Shown here in pieces: positions 25,601-40,600 of a stretch of DNA of 64,000 nt. Position numbers and translations under genes: made by a program. Under the pieces are notes generated by a model, which saw nothing but the letters and a program-made list of their open reading frames with translations, made no database searches and was not told where the DNA came from. The stretch is taken from the NCBI GenBank assembly GCA_948144175.1, contig CANXME010000536.1, positions 1 to 64,000 of the forward strand, in the 5' to 3' direction. Numbering within the stretch: the first letter of the stretch is position 1; each line of letters opens with the position of its first letter. Origin of the DNA: Closterium sp. NIES-65 (lineage: Eukaryota; Streptophyta; Zygnematophyceae; Desmidiales; Closteriaceae).

Positions 25601-28600
25601 TGGACATGGACGTGGACGTGGACATGGACGTGGACGTGGACGTGGACGTGGACGTGGACGTGGACGTGGACGTGGACGTGGACGTGGACGTGGACGTGGA
25701 CGTGGACGTGGACGTGGACGTGGACGTGGACGTGGACGTGGACGTGGACGTGGACGTGGACGTGGACGTGGACGTGGACGTGGACGTGGACGTGGACGTG
25801 GACGTGGACGTGGACGTGGACGTGGACGTGGACGTGGACGTGGACGTGGACGTGGACGTGGACGTGGACGTGGACATGGACGTGGACGTGGACGTGGACG
25901 TGGACGTGGACGTGGACGTGGACGTGGACGTGGACGTGGACGTGGACATGGACGTGGACGTGGACGTGGACGTGGACGTGGACGTGGACGTGGACGTGGA
26001 CGTGGACGTGGACGTGGACGTGGACGTGGACGTGGACGTGGACGTGGACATGGACGTGGACGTGGACGTGGACATGGACGTGGACATGGACGTGGACGTG
26101 GACGTGGACGTGGACGTGGACGTGGACGTGGACGTGGACGTGGACGTGGACGTGGACGTGGACGTGGACGTGGACGTGGACGTGGACGTGGACGTGGACG
26201 TGGACGTGGACGTGGACGTGGACGTGGACGTGGACGTGGACGTGGACGTGGACGTGGACGTGGACATGGACGTGGACGTGGACGTGGACGACGTGGACGT
26301 GGACGTGGACGTGGACGTGGACGTGGACGTGGACGTGGACGTGGACGTGGACGTGGACGTGGACGTGGACATGGACGTGGACGTGGACGTGGACGTGGAC
26401 ATGGACGTGGACGTGGACGTGGACGTGGACGTGGACGTGGACGTGGACGTGGACGTGGACGTGGACGTGGACGTGGACGTGGACGTGGACGTGGACGTGG
26501 ACGTGGACGTGGACGTGGACGTGGACGTGGACATGGACGTGGACGTGGACGTGGACGTGGACGTGGACGTGGACGTGGACGTGGACGTGGACGTGGACAT
26601 GGACGTGGACGTGGACGTGGACGTGGACGTGGACGTGGACGTGGACGTGGACGTGGACGTGGACGTGGACGTGGACGTGGACGTGGACGTGGACATGGAC
26701 GTGGACGTGGACGTGGACGTGGACGTGGACGTGGACGTGGACGTGGACGTGGACGTGGACGTGGACGTGGACGTGGACGTGGACGTGGACGTGGACGTGG
26801 ACGTGGACGTGGACGTGGACGTGGACGTGGACGTGGACGTGGACGTGGACGTGGACGTGGACGTGGACGTGGACGTGGACGTGGACGTGGACGTGGACGT
26901 GGACGTGGACGTGGACGTGGACGTGGACGTGGACGTGGACGTGGACGTGGACGTGGACGTGGACGTGGACGTGGACGTGGACGTGGACGTGGACGTGGAC
27001 GTGGACGTGGACGTGGACGTGGACGTGGACGTGGACGTGGACGTGGACGTGGACGTGGACGTGGACGTGGACGTGGACGTGGACGTGGACGTGGACGTGG
27101 ACGTGGACGTGGACGTGGACGTGGACGTGGACGTGGACGTGGACGTGGACGTGGACGTGGACGTGGACGTGGACGTGGACGTGGACGTGGACGTGGACGT
27201 GGACGTGGACGTGGACGTGGACGTGGACGTGGACGTGGACGTGGACGTGGACGTGGACGTGGACGTGGACGTGGACGTGGACGTGGACGTGGACGTGGAC
27301 GTGGACGTGGACGTGGACGTGGACGTGGACGTGGACGTGGACGTGGACGTGGACGTGGACGTGGACGTGGACGTGGACGTGGACGTGGACGTGGACGTGG
27401 ACGTGGACGTGGACGTGGACGTGGACGTGGACGTGGACGTGGACGTGGACGTGGACGTGGACGTGGACGTGGACGTGGACGTGGACGTGGACGTGGACAT
27501 GGACGTGGACGTGGACGTGGACGTGGACGTGGACGTGGACGTGGACGTGGACGTGGACGTGGACGTGGACGTGGACGTGGACGTGGACGTGGACGTGGAC
27601 GTGGACGTGGACGTGGACGTGGACATGGACGTGGACGTGGACGTGGACGACGTGGACGTGGACGTGGACGTGGACGTGGACGTGGACGTGGACGTGGACG
27701 TGGACGTGGACGTGGACGTGGACGTGGACGTGGACGTGGACGTGGACGTGGACGTGGACATGGACGTGGACGTGGACGTGGACGTGGACGTGGACGTGGA
27801 CGTGGACGTGGACGTGGACGTGGACGTGGACGTGGACGTGGACGTGGACGTGGACATGGACGTGGACGTGGACGTGGACATGGACGTGGACGTGGACGTG
27901 GACGTGGACGTGGACGTGGACGTGGACGTGGACGTGGACGTGGACGTGGACGTGGACGTGGACGTGGACGTGGACGTGGACATGGACGTGGACGTGGACG
28001 TGGACGTGGACGTGGACGTGGACGTGGACGTGGACGTGGACGTGGACGTGGACGTGGACGTGGACGTGGACGTGGACGTGGACGTGGACGTGGACGTGGA
28101 CGTGGACGTGGACGTGGACGTGGACGTGGACGTGGACGTGGACATGGACGTGGACGTGGACGTGGACGTGGACGTGGACGTGGACGTGGACATGGACGTG
28201 GACGTGGACGTGGAGGACGTGGACGTGGACGTGGACGTGGACGTGGACGTGGACGTGGACATGGACGTGGACGTGGACGTGGACGTGGACGTGGACGTGG
28301 ACGTGGACGTGGACGTGGACGTGGACGTGGACATGGACGTGGACGTGGACGTGGACGTGGACATGGACGTGGACGTGGACGTGGACGTGGACGTGGACGT
28401 GGACGTGGACGTGGACGTGGACGTGGACGTGGACGTGGACGTGGACGTGGACGTGGACGTGGACGTGGACGTGGACGTGGACGTGGACGTGGACGTGGAC
28501 GTGGACGTGGACGTGGACGTGGACGTGGACGTGGACGTGGACGTGGACGTGGACGTGGACGTGGACGTGGACGTGGACGTGGACGTGGACGTGGACGTGG

Positions 28601-31600
28601 ACGTGGACGTGGACGTGGACGTGGACGTGGACGTGGACGTGGACGTGGACGTGGACGTGGACGTGGACGTGGACGTGGACGTGGACGTGGACGTGGACGT
28701 GGACGTGGACGTGGACGTGGACGTGGACGTGGACGTGGACGTGGACATGGACGTGGACGTGGACGTGGACGTGGACGTGGAGGACGTGGACGTGGACGTG
28801 GACGTGGACGTGGACGTGGACGTGGACGTGGACGTGGACGTGGACGTGGACGTGGACGTGGACGTGGACGTGGACGTGGACGTGGACGTGGACGTGGACG
28901 TGGACGTGGACGTGGACGTGGACGTGGACGTGGACGTGGACGTGGACGTGGACGTGGACGTGGACGTGGACGTGGACATGGACGTGGACATGGACGTGGA
29001 CGTGGACGTGGACGTGGACGTGGACATGGACGTGGACGTGGACGTGGACGTGGACGTGGACATGGACGTGGACGTGGACGTGGACGTGGACGTGGACGTG
29101 GACGTGGACGTGGACGTGGACGTGGACGTGGACGTGGACGTGGACGTGGACGTGGACGTGGACGTGGACGTGGACGTGGACGTGGACGTGGACGTGGACG
29201 TGGACGTGGACGTGGACGTGGACGTGGACGTGGACGTGGACGTGGACGTGGACGTGGACGTGGACATGGACGTGGACGTGGACGTGGACGTGGACGTGGA
29301 CGTGGACGTGGACGTGGACGTGGACGTGGACGTGGACGTGGACGTGGACGTGGACGTGGACGTGGACGTGGACGTGGACGTGGACGTGGACGTGGACGTG
29401 GACGTGGACGTGGACGTGGACGTGGACGTGGACGTGGACGTGGACGTGGACGTGGACGTGGACGTGGACGTGGACGTGGACGACTTGGACGTGGACATGG
29501 ACGTGGACGTGGACGTGGACGTGGACGTGGACGTGGACGTGGACGTGGACGTGGACGTGGACGTGGACGTGGACGTGGACGTGGACGTGGACGTGGACGT
29601 GGACATGGACGTGGACGTGGACGTGGACGTGGACGTGGACGTGGACGTGGACGTGGACGTGGACGTGGACGTGGACGTGGACGTGGACGTGGACGTGGAC
29701 GTGGACGTGGACGTGGACGTGGACGTGGACGTGGACGTGGACGTGGACGTGGACGTGGACGTGGACGTGGACGTGGACGTGGACGTGGACATGGACGTGG
29801 ACGTGGACGTGGACGTGGACGTGGACGTGGACGTGGACGTGGACGTGGACGTGGACGTGGACGTGGACGTGGACGTGGACGTGGACGTGGACGTGGACGT
29901 GGACGTGGACGTGGACGTGGACGTGGACGTGGACGTGGACGTGGACGTGGACGTGGACGTGGACGTGGACGTGGACGTGGACGTGGACGTGGACGTGGAC
30001 GTGGACGTGGACGTGGACGTGGACGTGGACGTGGACGTGGACGTGGACGTGGACGTGGACGTGGACGTGGACGTGGACGTGGACGTGGACGTGGACGTGG
30101 ACGTGGACGTGGACGTGGAGACGTGGACGTGGACGTGGACGTGGACGTGGACATGGACGTGGACGTGGACGTGGACGTGGACGTGGACGTGGACGTGGAC
30201 GTGGACGTGGACGTGGACGTGGACGTGGACGTGGACGTGGACGTGGACGTGGACGTGGACGTGGACGTGGACGTGGACGTGGACGTGGACGTGGACGTGG
30301 ACGTGGACGTGGACGTGGACGTGGACGTGGACGTGGACGTGGACGTGGACGTGGACGTGGACGTGGACGTGGACGTGGACGTGGACGTGGACGTGGACGT
30401 GGACGTGGACGTGGACGTGGACGTGGACGTGGACGTGGACGTGGACGTGGACGTGGACGTGGACGTGGACGTGGACGTGGACGTGGACGTGGACGTGGAC
30501 GTGGACGTGGACGTGGACGTGGACGTGGACGTGGACGTGGACGTGGACGTGGACGTGGACGTGGACGTGGACGTGGACGTGGACGTGGACGTGGACGTGG
30601 ACGTGGACGTGGACGTGGACGTGGACGTGGACGTGGACATGGACGTGGACGTGGACGTGGACGTGGACGTGGACGTGGACGTGGACGTGGACGTGGACGT
30701 GGACGTGGACGTGGACGTGGACGTGGACGTGGACGTGGACGTGGACGTGGACGTGGACGTGGACGTGGACGTGGACGTGGACGTGGACGTGGACGTGGAC
30801 GTGGACGTGGACGTGGACGTGGACGTGGACGTGGACGTGGACGTGGACGTGGACGTGGACGTGGACGTGGACGTGGACGTGGACGTGGACGTGGACGTGG
30901 ACGTGGACGTGGACGTGGACGTGGACGTGGACGTGGACGTGGACGTGGACGTGGACGTGGACGTGGACGTGGACGTGGACGTGGACGTGGACGTGGACGT
31001 GGACGTGGACGTGGACGTGGACGTGGACGTGGACGTGGACGTGGACGTGGACGTGGACGTGGACGTGGACGTGGACGTGGACGTGGACGTGGACGTGGAC
31101 GTGGACGTGGACGTGGACGTGGACGTGGACGTGGACGTGGACGTGGACGTGGACGTGGACGTGGACGTGGACGTGGACGTGGACATGGACGTGGACGTGG
31201 ACGTGGACGTGGACGTGGACGTGGACGTGGACGTGGACGTGGACGTGGACGTGGACGTGGACGTGGACGTGGACGTGGACGTGGACGTGGACGTGGACGT
31301 GGACGTGGACGTGGACGTGGACGTGGACGTGGACGTGGACGTGGACGTGGACGTGGACGTGGACGTGGACGTGGACGTGGACGTGGACGTGGACGTGGAC
31401 GTGGACGTGGACGTGGACGTGGACGTGGACGTGGACGTGGACGTGGACGTGGACGTGGACGTGGACGTGGACGTGGACGTGGACGTGGACGTGGACGTGG
31501 ACGTGGACGTGGACGTGGACGTGGACGTGGACGTGGACGTGGACGTGGACGTGGACGTGGACGTGGACGTGGACGTGGACGTGGACGTGGACGTGGACGT

Positions 31601-34600
31601 GGACGTGGACGTGGACGTGGACGTGGACGTGGACGTGGACGTGGACGTGGACGTGGACGTGGACGTGGACGTGGACGTGGACGTGGACGTGGACGTGGAC
31701 GTGGACGTGGACGTGGACGTGGACGTGGACGTGGACGTGGACGTGGACGTGGACGTGGACGTGGACGTGGACGTGGACGTGGACGTGGACGTGGACGTGG
31801 ACGTGGACGTGGACGTGGACGTGGACGTGGACGTGGACGTGGACGTGGACGTGGACGTGGACGTGGACGTGGACGTGGACGTGGACGTGGACGTGGACGT
31901 GGACGTGGACGTGGACGTGGACGTGGACGTGGACGTGGACGTGGACGTGGACGTGGACGTGGACGTGGACGTGGACGTGGACGTGGACGTGGACGTGGAC
32001 GTGGACGTGGACGTGGACGTGGACGTGGACGTGGACATGGACGTGGACGTGGACGTGGACGTGGACGTGGACGTGGACGTGGACGTGGACGTGGACGTGG
32101 ACGTGGACGTGGACGTGGACGTGGACGTGGACGTGGACGTGGACGTGGACGTGGACGTGGACGTGGACGTGGACGTGGACGTGGACGTGGACGTGGACGT
32201 GGACGTGGACGTGGACGTGGACGTGGACGTGGACGTGGACGTGGACGTGGACGTGGACGTGGACGTGGACGTGGACGTGGACGTGGACGTGGACGTGGAC
32301 GTGGACGTGGACGTGGACGTGGACGTGGACGTGGACGTGGACGTGGACGTGGACGTGGACGTGGACGTGGACGTGGACGTGGACGTGGACGGACGTGGAC
32401 GTGGACGTGGACGTGGACGTGGACGTGGACGTGGACGTGGACATGGACGTGGACGTGGACGTGGACGTGGACGTGGACGTGGACGTGGACGTGGACGTGG
32501 ACGTGGACGTGGACGTGGACGTGGACGTGGACGTGGACGTGGACGTGGACGTGGACGTGGACGTGGACGTGGACGTGGACGTGGACGTGGACGTGGACGT
32601 GGACGTGGACGTGGACGTGGACGTGGACGTGGACGTGGACGTGGACGTGGACGTGGACGTGGACGTGGACGTGGACGTGGACGGACGTGGACGTGGACGT
32701 GGACGGACGTGGACGTGGACGTGGACGTGGACGTGGACGTGGACGTGGACGTGGACGTGGACGTGGACGTGGACGTGGACGTGGACGTGGACGTGGACGT
32801 GGACGTGGACGTGGACGTGGACATGGACGTGGACGTGGACGTGGACGTGGACGTGGACGTGGACGTGGACGTGGACGTGGACGTGGACGTGGACGTGGAC
32901 GTGGACGTGGACGTGGACGTGGACGTGGACGTGGACGTGGACGTGGACGTGGACATGGACGTGGACGTGGACGTGGACGTGGACGTGGACGTGGACGTGG
33001 ACGTGGACGTGGACGTGGACGTGGACGTGGACGTGGACGTGGACGTGGACGTGGACGTGGACGTGGACGTGGACGTGGACGTGGACGTGGACGTGGACGT
33101 GGACGTGGACGTGGACGTGGACGTGGACGTGGACGTGGACGTGGACGTGGACGTGGACGTGGACATGGACGTGGACGTGGACGTGGACGTGGACGTGGAC
33201 GTGGACGTGGACGTGGACGTGGACGTGGACGTGGACGTGGACGTGGACGTGGACGTGGACGTGGACGTGGACGTGGACGTGGACGTGGACGTGGACGTGG
33301 ACGTGGACGTGGACGTGGACGTGGACGTGGACGTGGACGTGGACGTGGACGTGGACGTGGACGTGGACGTGGACGTGGACGTGGACGTGGACGTGGACGT
33401 GGACGTGGACGTGGACGTGGACGTGGACGTGGACGTGGACGTGGACGTGGACGTGGACGTGGACGTGGACGTGGACGTGGACGTGGACGTGGACGTGGAC
33501 GTGGACGTGGACGTGGACGTGGACGTGGACGTGGACGTGGACGTGGACGTGGACGTGGACGTGGACGTGGACGTGGACGTGGACGTGGACGTGGACGTGG
33601 ACGTGGACGTGGACGTGGACGTGGACGTGGACGTGGACGTGGACGTGGACGTGGACGGACGTGGACGTGGACGTGGACGTGGACGTGGACGTGGACGTGG
33701 ACGTGGACGTGGACGTGGACGTGGACGTGGACGTGGACGTGGACGTGGACGTGGACGTGGACGTGGACGTGGACGTGGACGTGGACGTGGACGTGGACGT
33801 GGACGTGGACGTGGACGTGGACGTGGACGTGGACGTGGACGTGGACGTGGACGTGGACGTGGACGTGGACGTGGACGTGGACATGGACGTGGACGTGGAC
33901 GTGGACGTGGACGTGGACGTGGACGTGGACGTGGACGTGGACGTGGACGTGGACGTGGACGTGGACGTGGACGTGGACGTGGACGTGGACGTGGACGTGG
34001 ACGTGGACGTGGACGTGGACGTGGACGTGGACGTGGACGTGGACGTGGACGTGGACGTGGACGTGGACGTGGACGTGGACGTGGACGTGGACGTGGACGT
34101 GGACGTGGACGTGGACGTGGACGTGGACGTGGACGTGGACGTGGACGTGGACGTGGACGTGGACGTGGACGTGGACGTGGACGTGGACGTGGACGTGGAC
34201 GTGGACGTGGACGTGGACGTGGACGTGGACGTGGACGTGGACGTGGACGTGGACGTGGACGTGGACGTGGACGTGGACGTGGACGTGGACGTGGACGTGG
34301 ACGTGGACGTGGACGTGGACGTGGACGTGGACGTGGACGTGGACGTGGACGTGGACGTGGACGTGGACGTGGACGTGGACGTGGACGTGGACGTGGACGT
34401 GGACGTGGACGTGGACGTGGACGTGGACGTGACGTGGACGTGGACATGGACGTGGACGTGGACGTGGACGTGGACGTGGACGTGGACGTGGACGTGGACG
34501 TGGACGTGGACGTGGACGTGGACGTGGACGTGGACGTGGACGTGGACGTGGACGTGGACGTGGACGTGGACGTGGACGTGGACGTGGACGTGGACGTGGA

Positions 34601-37600
34601 CGTGGACGTGGACGTGGACGTGGACGTGGACGTGGACGTGGACGTGGACGTGGACGTGGACGTGGACGTGGACGTGGACGTGGACGTGGACATGGACGTG
34701 GACGTGGACATGGACGTGGACGTGGACGTGGACGTGGACGTGGACGTGGACGTGGACGTGGACGTGGACGTGGACGTGGACGTGGACGTGGACGTGGACG
34801 TGGACGTGGACGTGGACGTGGACGTGGACGTGGACGTGGACGTGGACGTGGACATGGACGTGGACGTGGACGTGGACGTGGACGTGGAGGACGTGGACGT
34901 GGACGTGGACGTGGACGTGGACGTGGACGTGGACGTGGACGTGGACGTGGACGTGGACGTGGACGTGGACGTGGACGTGGACGTGGACGTGGACGTGGAC
35001 GTGGACGTGGACGTGGACGTGGACGTGGACGTGGACGTGGACGTGGACGTGGACGTGGACGTGGACGTGGACGTGGACGTGGACGTGGACGTGGACGTGG
35101 ACGTGGACGTGGACGTGGACGTGGACGTGGACGTGGACGTGGACGTGGACGTGGACGTGGACGTGGACGTGGACGTGGACGTGGACGTGGACGTGGACGT
35201 GGACGTGGACGTGGACGTGGACGTGGACGTGGACGTGGACGTGGACGTGGACGTGGACGTGGACGTGGACGTGGACGTGGACGTGGACGTGGACGTGGAC
35301 GTGGACGTGGACGTGGACGTGGACGTGGACGTGGACGTGGACGTGGACGTGGACGTGACGTGGACGTGGACGTGGACGTGGACGTGGACGTGGACGTGGA
35401 CGTGGACGTGGACGTGGACGTGGACGTGGACGTGGACGTGGACGTGGACGTGGACGTGGACGTGGACGTGGACGTGGACGTGGACGTGGACGTGGACGTG
35501 GACGTGGACGTGGACGTGGACGTGGACGTGGACGTGGACGTGGACGTGGACGTGGACGTGGACGTGGACGTGGACGTGGACGTGGACGTGGACGTGGACG
35601 TGGACGTGGACGTGGACGTGGACATGGACGTGGACGTGGACGTGGACGTGGACGTGGACGTGGACGTGGACGTGGACGTGGACGTGGACGTGGACGTGGA
35701 CGTGGACGTGGACGTGGACGTGGACGTGGACGTGGACGTGGACGTGGACGTGGACGTGGACGTGGACGTGGACGTGGACGTGGACGTGGACGTGGACGTG
35801 GACGTGGACGTGGACGTGGACGTGGACGTGGACGTGGACGTGGACGTGGACGTGGACGTGGACGTGGACGTGGACGTGGACGTGGACGTGGACGTGGACG
35901 TGGACGTGGACGTGGACGTGGACGTGGACGTGGACGTGGACGTGGACGTGGACGTGGACGTGGACGTGGACGTGGACGTGGACGTGGACGTGGACGTGGA
36001 CGTGGACGTGGACGTGGACGTGGACGTGGACGTGGACGTGGACGTGGACGTGGACGTGGACGTGGACGTGGACGTGGACGTGGACGTGGACGTGGAGGAC
36101 GTGGACGTGGACGTGGACGTGGACGTGGACGTGGACGTGGACGTGGACGTGGACGTGGACGTGGACGTGGACGTGGACGTGGACGTGGACGTGGACGTGG
36201 ACGTGGACGTGGACGTGGACGTGGACGTGGACGTGGACGTGGACGTGGACGTGGACGTGGACGTGGACGTGGACGTGGACGTGGACGTGGACGTGGACGT
36301 GGACGTGGACGTGGACGTGGACGTGGACGTGGACGTGGACGTGGACGTGGACGTGGACGTGGACGTGGACGTGGACGTGGACGTGGACGTGGACGTGGAC
36401 GTGGACGTGGACGTGGACGTGGACGTGGACGTGGACGTGGACGTGGACGTGGACGTGGACGTGGACGTGGACGTGGACGTGGACGTGGACGTGGACGTGG
36501 ACGTGGACGTGGACGTGGACGTGGACGTGGACGTGGACGTGGACGTGGACGTGGACGTGGACGTGGACGTGGACGTGGACGTGGACGTGGACGTGGACGT
36601 GGACGTGGACGTGGACGTGGACGTGGACGTGGACGTGGACGTGGACGTGGACGTGGACGTGGACGTGGACGTGGACGTGGACGTGGACGTGGACGTGGAC
36701 GTGGACGTGGACGTGGACGTGGACGTGGACGTGGACGTGGACGTGGACGTGGACGTGGACGTGGACGTGGACGTGGACGTGGACGTGGACGTGGACGTGG
36801 ACGTGGACGTGGACGTGGACGTGGACGTGGACGTGGACGTGGACGTGGACGTGGACGTGGACGTGGACGTGGACGTGGACGTGGACGTGGACGTGGACGT
36901 GGACGTGGACGTGGACGTGGACGTGGACGTGGACGTGGACGTGGACGTGGACGTGGACGTGGACGTGGACGTGGACGTGGACGTGGACGTGGACGTGGAC
37001 GTGGACGTGGACGTGGACGTGGACGTGGACGTGGACGTGGACGTGGACGTGGACGTGGACGTGGACGTGGACGTGGACGTGGACGTGGACGTGGACGTGG
37101 ACGTGGACGTGGACGTGGACGTGGACGTGGACGTGGACGTGGACGTGGACGTGGACGTGGACGTGGACGTGGACGTGGACGTGGACGTGGACGTGGACGT
37201 GGACGTGGACGTGGACGTGGACGTGGACGTGGACGTGGACGTGGACGTGGAACTGGACGTGGACGTGGACGTGGACGTGGACATGGACGTGGACGTGGAC
37301 GTGGACGTGGACGTGGACGTGGACGTGGACGTGGACGTGGACGTGGACGTGGACGTGGACGTGGACGTGGACGTGGACGTGGACGTGGACGTGGACGTGG
37401 ACGTGGACGTGGACGTGGACGTGGACGTGGACGTGGACGTGGACGTGGACGTGGACGTGGACGTGGACGTGGACGTGGACGTGGACGTGGACGTGGACGT
37501 GGACGTGGACGTGGACGTGGACGTGGACGTGGACGTGGACGTGGACGTGGACGTGGACGTGGACGTGGACGTGGAGGACGTGGACGTGGACGTGGACGTG

Positions 37601-40600
37601 GACGTGGACGTGGACGTGGACGTGGACGTGGACGTGGACGTGGACGTGGACGTGGACATGGACGTGGACGTGGACGTGGACGTGGACATGGACGTGGACG
37701 TGGACGTGGACGTGGACGTGGACGTGGACGTGGACGTGGACGTGGACGTGGACGTGGACGTGGACGTGGACGTGGACGTGGACGTGGACGTGGACGTGGA
37801 CGTGGACGTGGACGTGGACGTGGACGTGGACGTGGACGTGGAGGACGTGGACGTGGACGTGGACGTGGACGTGGACGTGGACGTGGACGTGGACGTGGAC
37901 GTGGACGTGCGTGGACGTGGACGTGGACGTGGACGTGGACGTGGACGTGGACGTGGACGTGGACGTGGACGTGGACGTGGACGTGGACGTGGACGTGGAC
38001 GTGGACGTGGACGTGGACGTGGACGTGGACGTGGGACGTGGACGTGGACGTGGACGTGGACGTGGACGTGGACGTGGACGTGGACGTGGACGTGGACGTG
38101 GACGTGGACGTGGACGTGGACGTGGACGTGGACGTGGACGTGGACGTGGACGTGGACGTGGACGTGGACGTGGACGTGGACGTGGACGTGGACGTGGACG
38201 TGGACGTGGACGTGGACGTGGACGTGGACGTGGACGTGGACGTGGACGTGGACGTGGACGTGGACGTGGACGTGGACGTGGACGTGGACGTGGACATGGA
38301 CGTGGACGTGGACGTGGACGTGGACGTGGACGTGGACGTGGACGTGGACGTGGACGTGGACGTGGACGTGGACGTGGACATGGACGTGGACGTGGACGTG
38401 GACGTGGACGTGGACATGGACGTGGACGTGGACGTGGACGTGGACGTGGACGTGGACGTGGACGTGGACGTGGACGTGGACGTGGACGTGGACGTGGACG
38501 TGGACGTGGACGTGGACGTGGACGTGGACGTGGACGTGGACGTGGACGTGGACGTGGACGTGGACGTGGACGTGGACGTGGACGTGGACGTGGACATGGA
38601 CGTGGACGTGGACGTGGACGTGGACGTGGACGTGGACGTGGACGTGGACGTGGACGTGGACGTGGACGTGGACGTGGACGTGGACGTGGACGTGGACGTG
38701 GACGTGGACGTGGACGTGGACGTGGACGTGGACATGGACGTGGACGTGGACATGGACGTGGACGTGGACGTGGACGTGGACGTGGACGTGGACGTGGACG
38801 TGGACGTGGACGTGGACGTGGACGTGGACGTGGACGTGGACGTGGACGTGGAGGACGTGGACGTGGACGTGGACGTGGACGTGGACGTGGACGTGGACGT
38901 GGACGTGGACGTGGACGTGGACGTGGACGTGGACGTGGACGTGGACGTGGACGTGGACGTGGACGTGGACGTGGACGTGGACATGGACGTGGACGTGGAC
39001 GTGGACGTGGACGTGGACGTGGACGTGGACGTGACGTGGACATGGACGTGGACGTGGACGTGGACATGGACGTGGACGTGGACGTGGACGTGGACATGGA
39101 CGTGGACGTGGACGTGGACGTGGACGTGGACGTGGACGTGGACGTGGACGTGGACGTGGACGTGGACGTGGACGTGGACGTGGACGTGGACGTGGACGTG
39201 GACGTGGACATGGACGTGGACGTGGACGTGGACATGGACGTGGACGTGGACGTGGACGTGGACGTGGACGTGGACGTGGACGTGGACGTGGACGTGGACG
39301 TGGACGTGGACGTGGACGTGGACGTGGACGTGGACGTGGACGTGGACGTGGACGTGGACGTGGACGTGGACGTGGACGTGGACGTGGACGTGGACGTGGA
39401 CGTGGACGTGGACGTGGACGTGGACGTGGACGTGGACGTGGACGTGGACGTGGACGTGGACGTGGACGTGGACATGGACGTGGACGTGGACGTGGACGTG
39501 GACGTGGACGTGGACGTGGACGTGGACGTGGACGTGGACGTGGACGTGGACGTGGACGTGGACGTGGACGTGGACGTGGACGTGGACGTGGACGTGGACG
39601 TGGACGTGGACGTGGACGTGGACGTGGACGTGGACGTGGACGTGGACGTGGACGTGGACGTGGACGTGGACGTGGACGTGGACGTGGACGTGGACGTGGA
39701 CGTGGACGTGGACGTGGACGTGGACGTGGACGTGGACGTGGACGTGGACGTGGACGTGGACATGGACGTGGACGTGGACGTGGACGTGGACGTGGACGTG
39801 GACGTGGACGTGGACGTGGACGTGGACGTGGACGTGGACGTGGACGTGGACGTGGACGTGGACGTGGACGTGGACATGGACGTGGACGTGGACGTGGACG
39901 TGGACGTGGACGTGGACGTGGACGTGGACGTGGACGTGGACGTGGACGTGGACGTGGACGTGGACGTGGACGTGGACGTGGACGTGGACGTGGACGTGGA
40001 CGTGGACGTGGACGTGGACGTGGACGTGGACGTGGACGTGGACGTGGACGTGGACGTGGACGTGGACGTGGACGTGGACGTGGACGTGGACGTGGACGTG
40101 GACGTGGACGTGGACGTGGACGTGGACGTGGACGTGGACGTGGACGTGGACGTGGACGTGGACGTGGACGTGGACGTGGACGTGGACGTGGACGTGGACG
40201 TGGACGTGGACGTGGACGTGGACGTGGACGTGGACGTGGACGTGGACGTGGACGTGGACGTGGACGTGGACGTGGACGTGGACGTGGACGTGGACGTGGA
40301 CGTGGACGTGGACGTGGACGTGGACGTGGACGTGGACGTGGACGTGGACGTGGACGTGGACGTGGACGTGGACGTGGACGTGGACATGGACGTGGACGTG
40401 GACGTGGACGTGGACGTGGACGTGGACGTGGACGTGGACGTGGACGTGGACGTGGACGTGGACGTGGACATGGACGTGGACGTGGACGTGGACGTGGACG
40501 TGGACGTGGACGTGGACGTGGACGTGGACGTGGACGTGGACGTGGACGTGGACGTGGACGTGGACGTGGACGTGGACGTGGACGTGGACGTGGACGTGGA

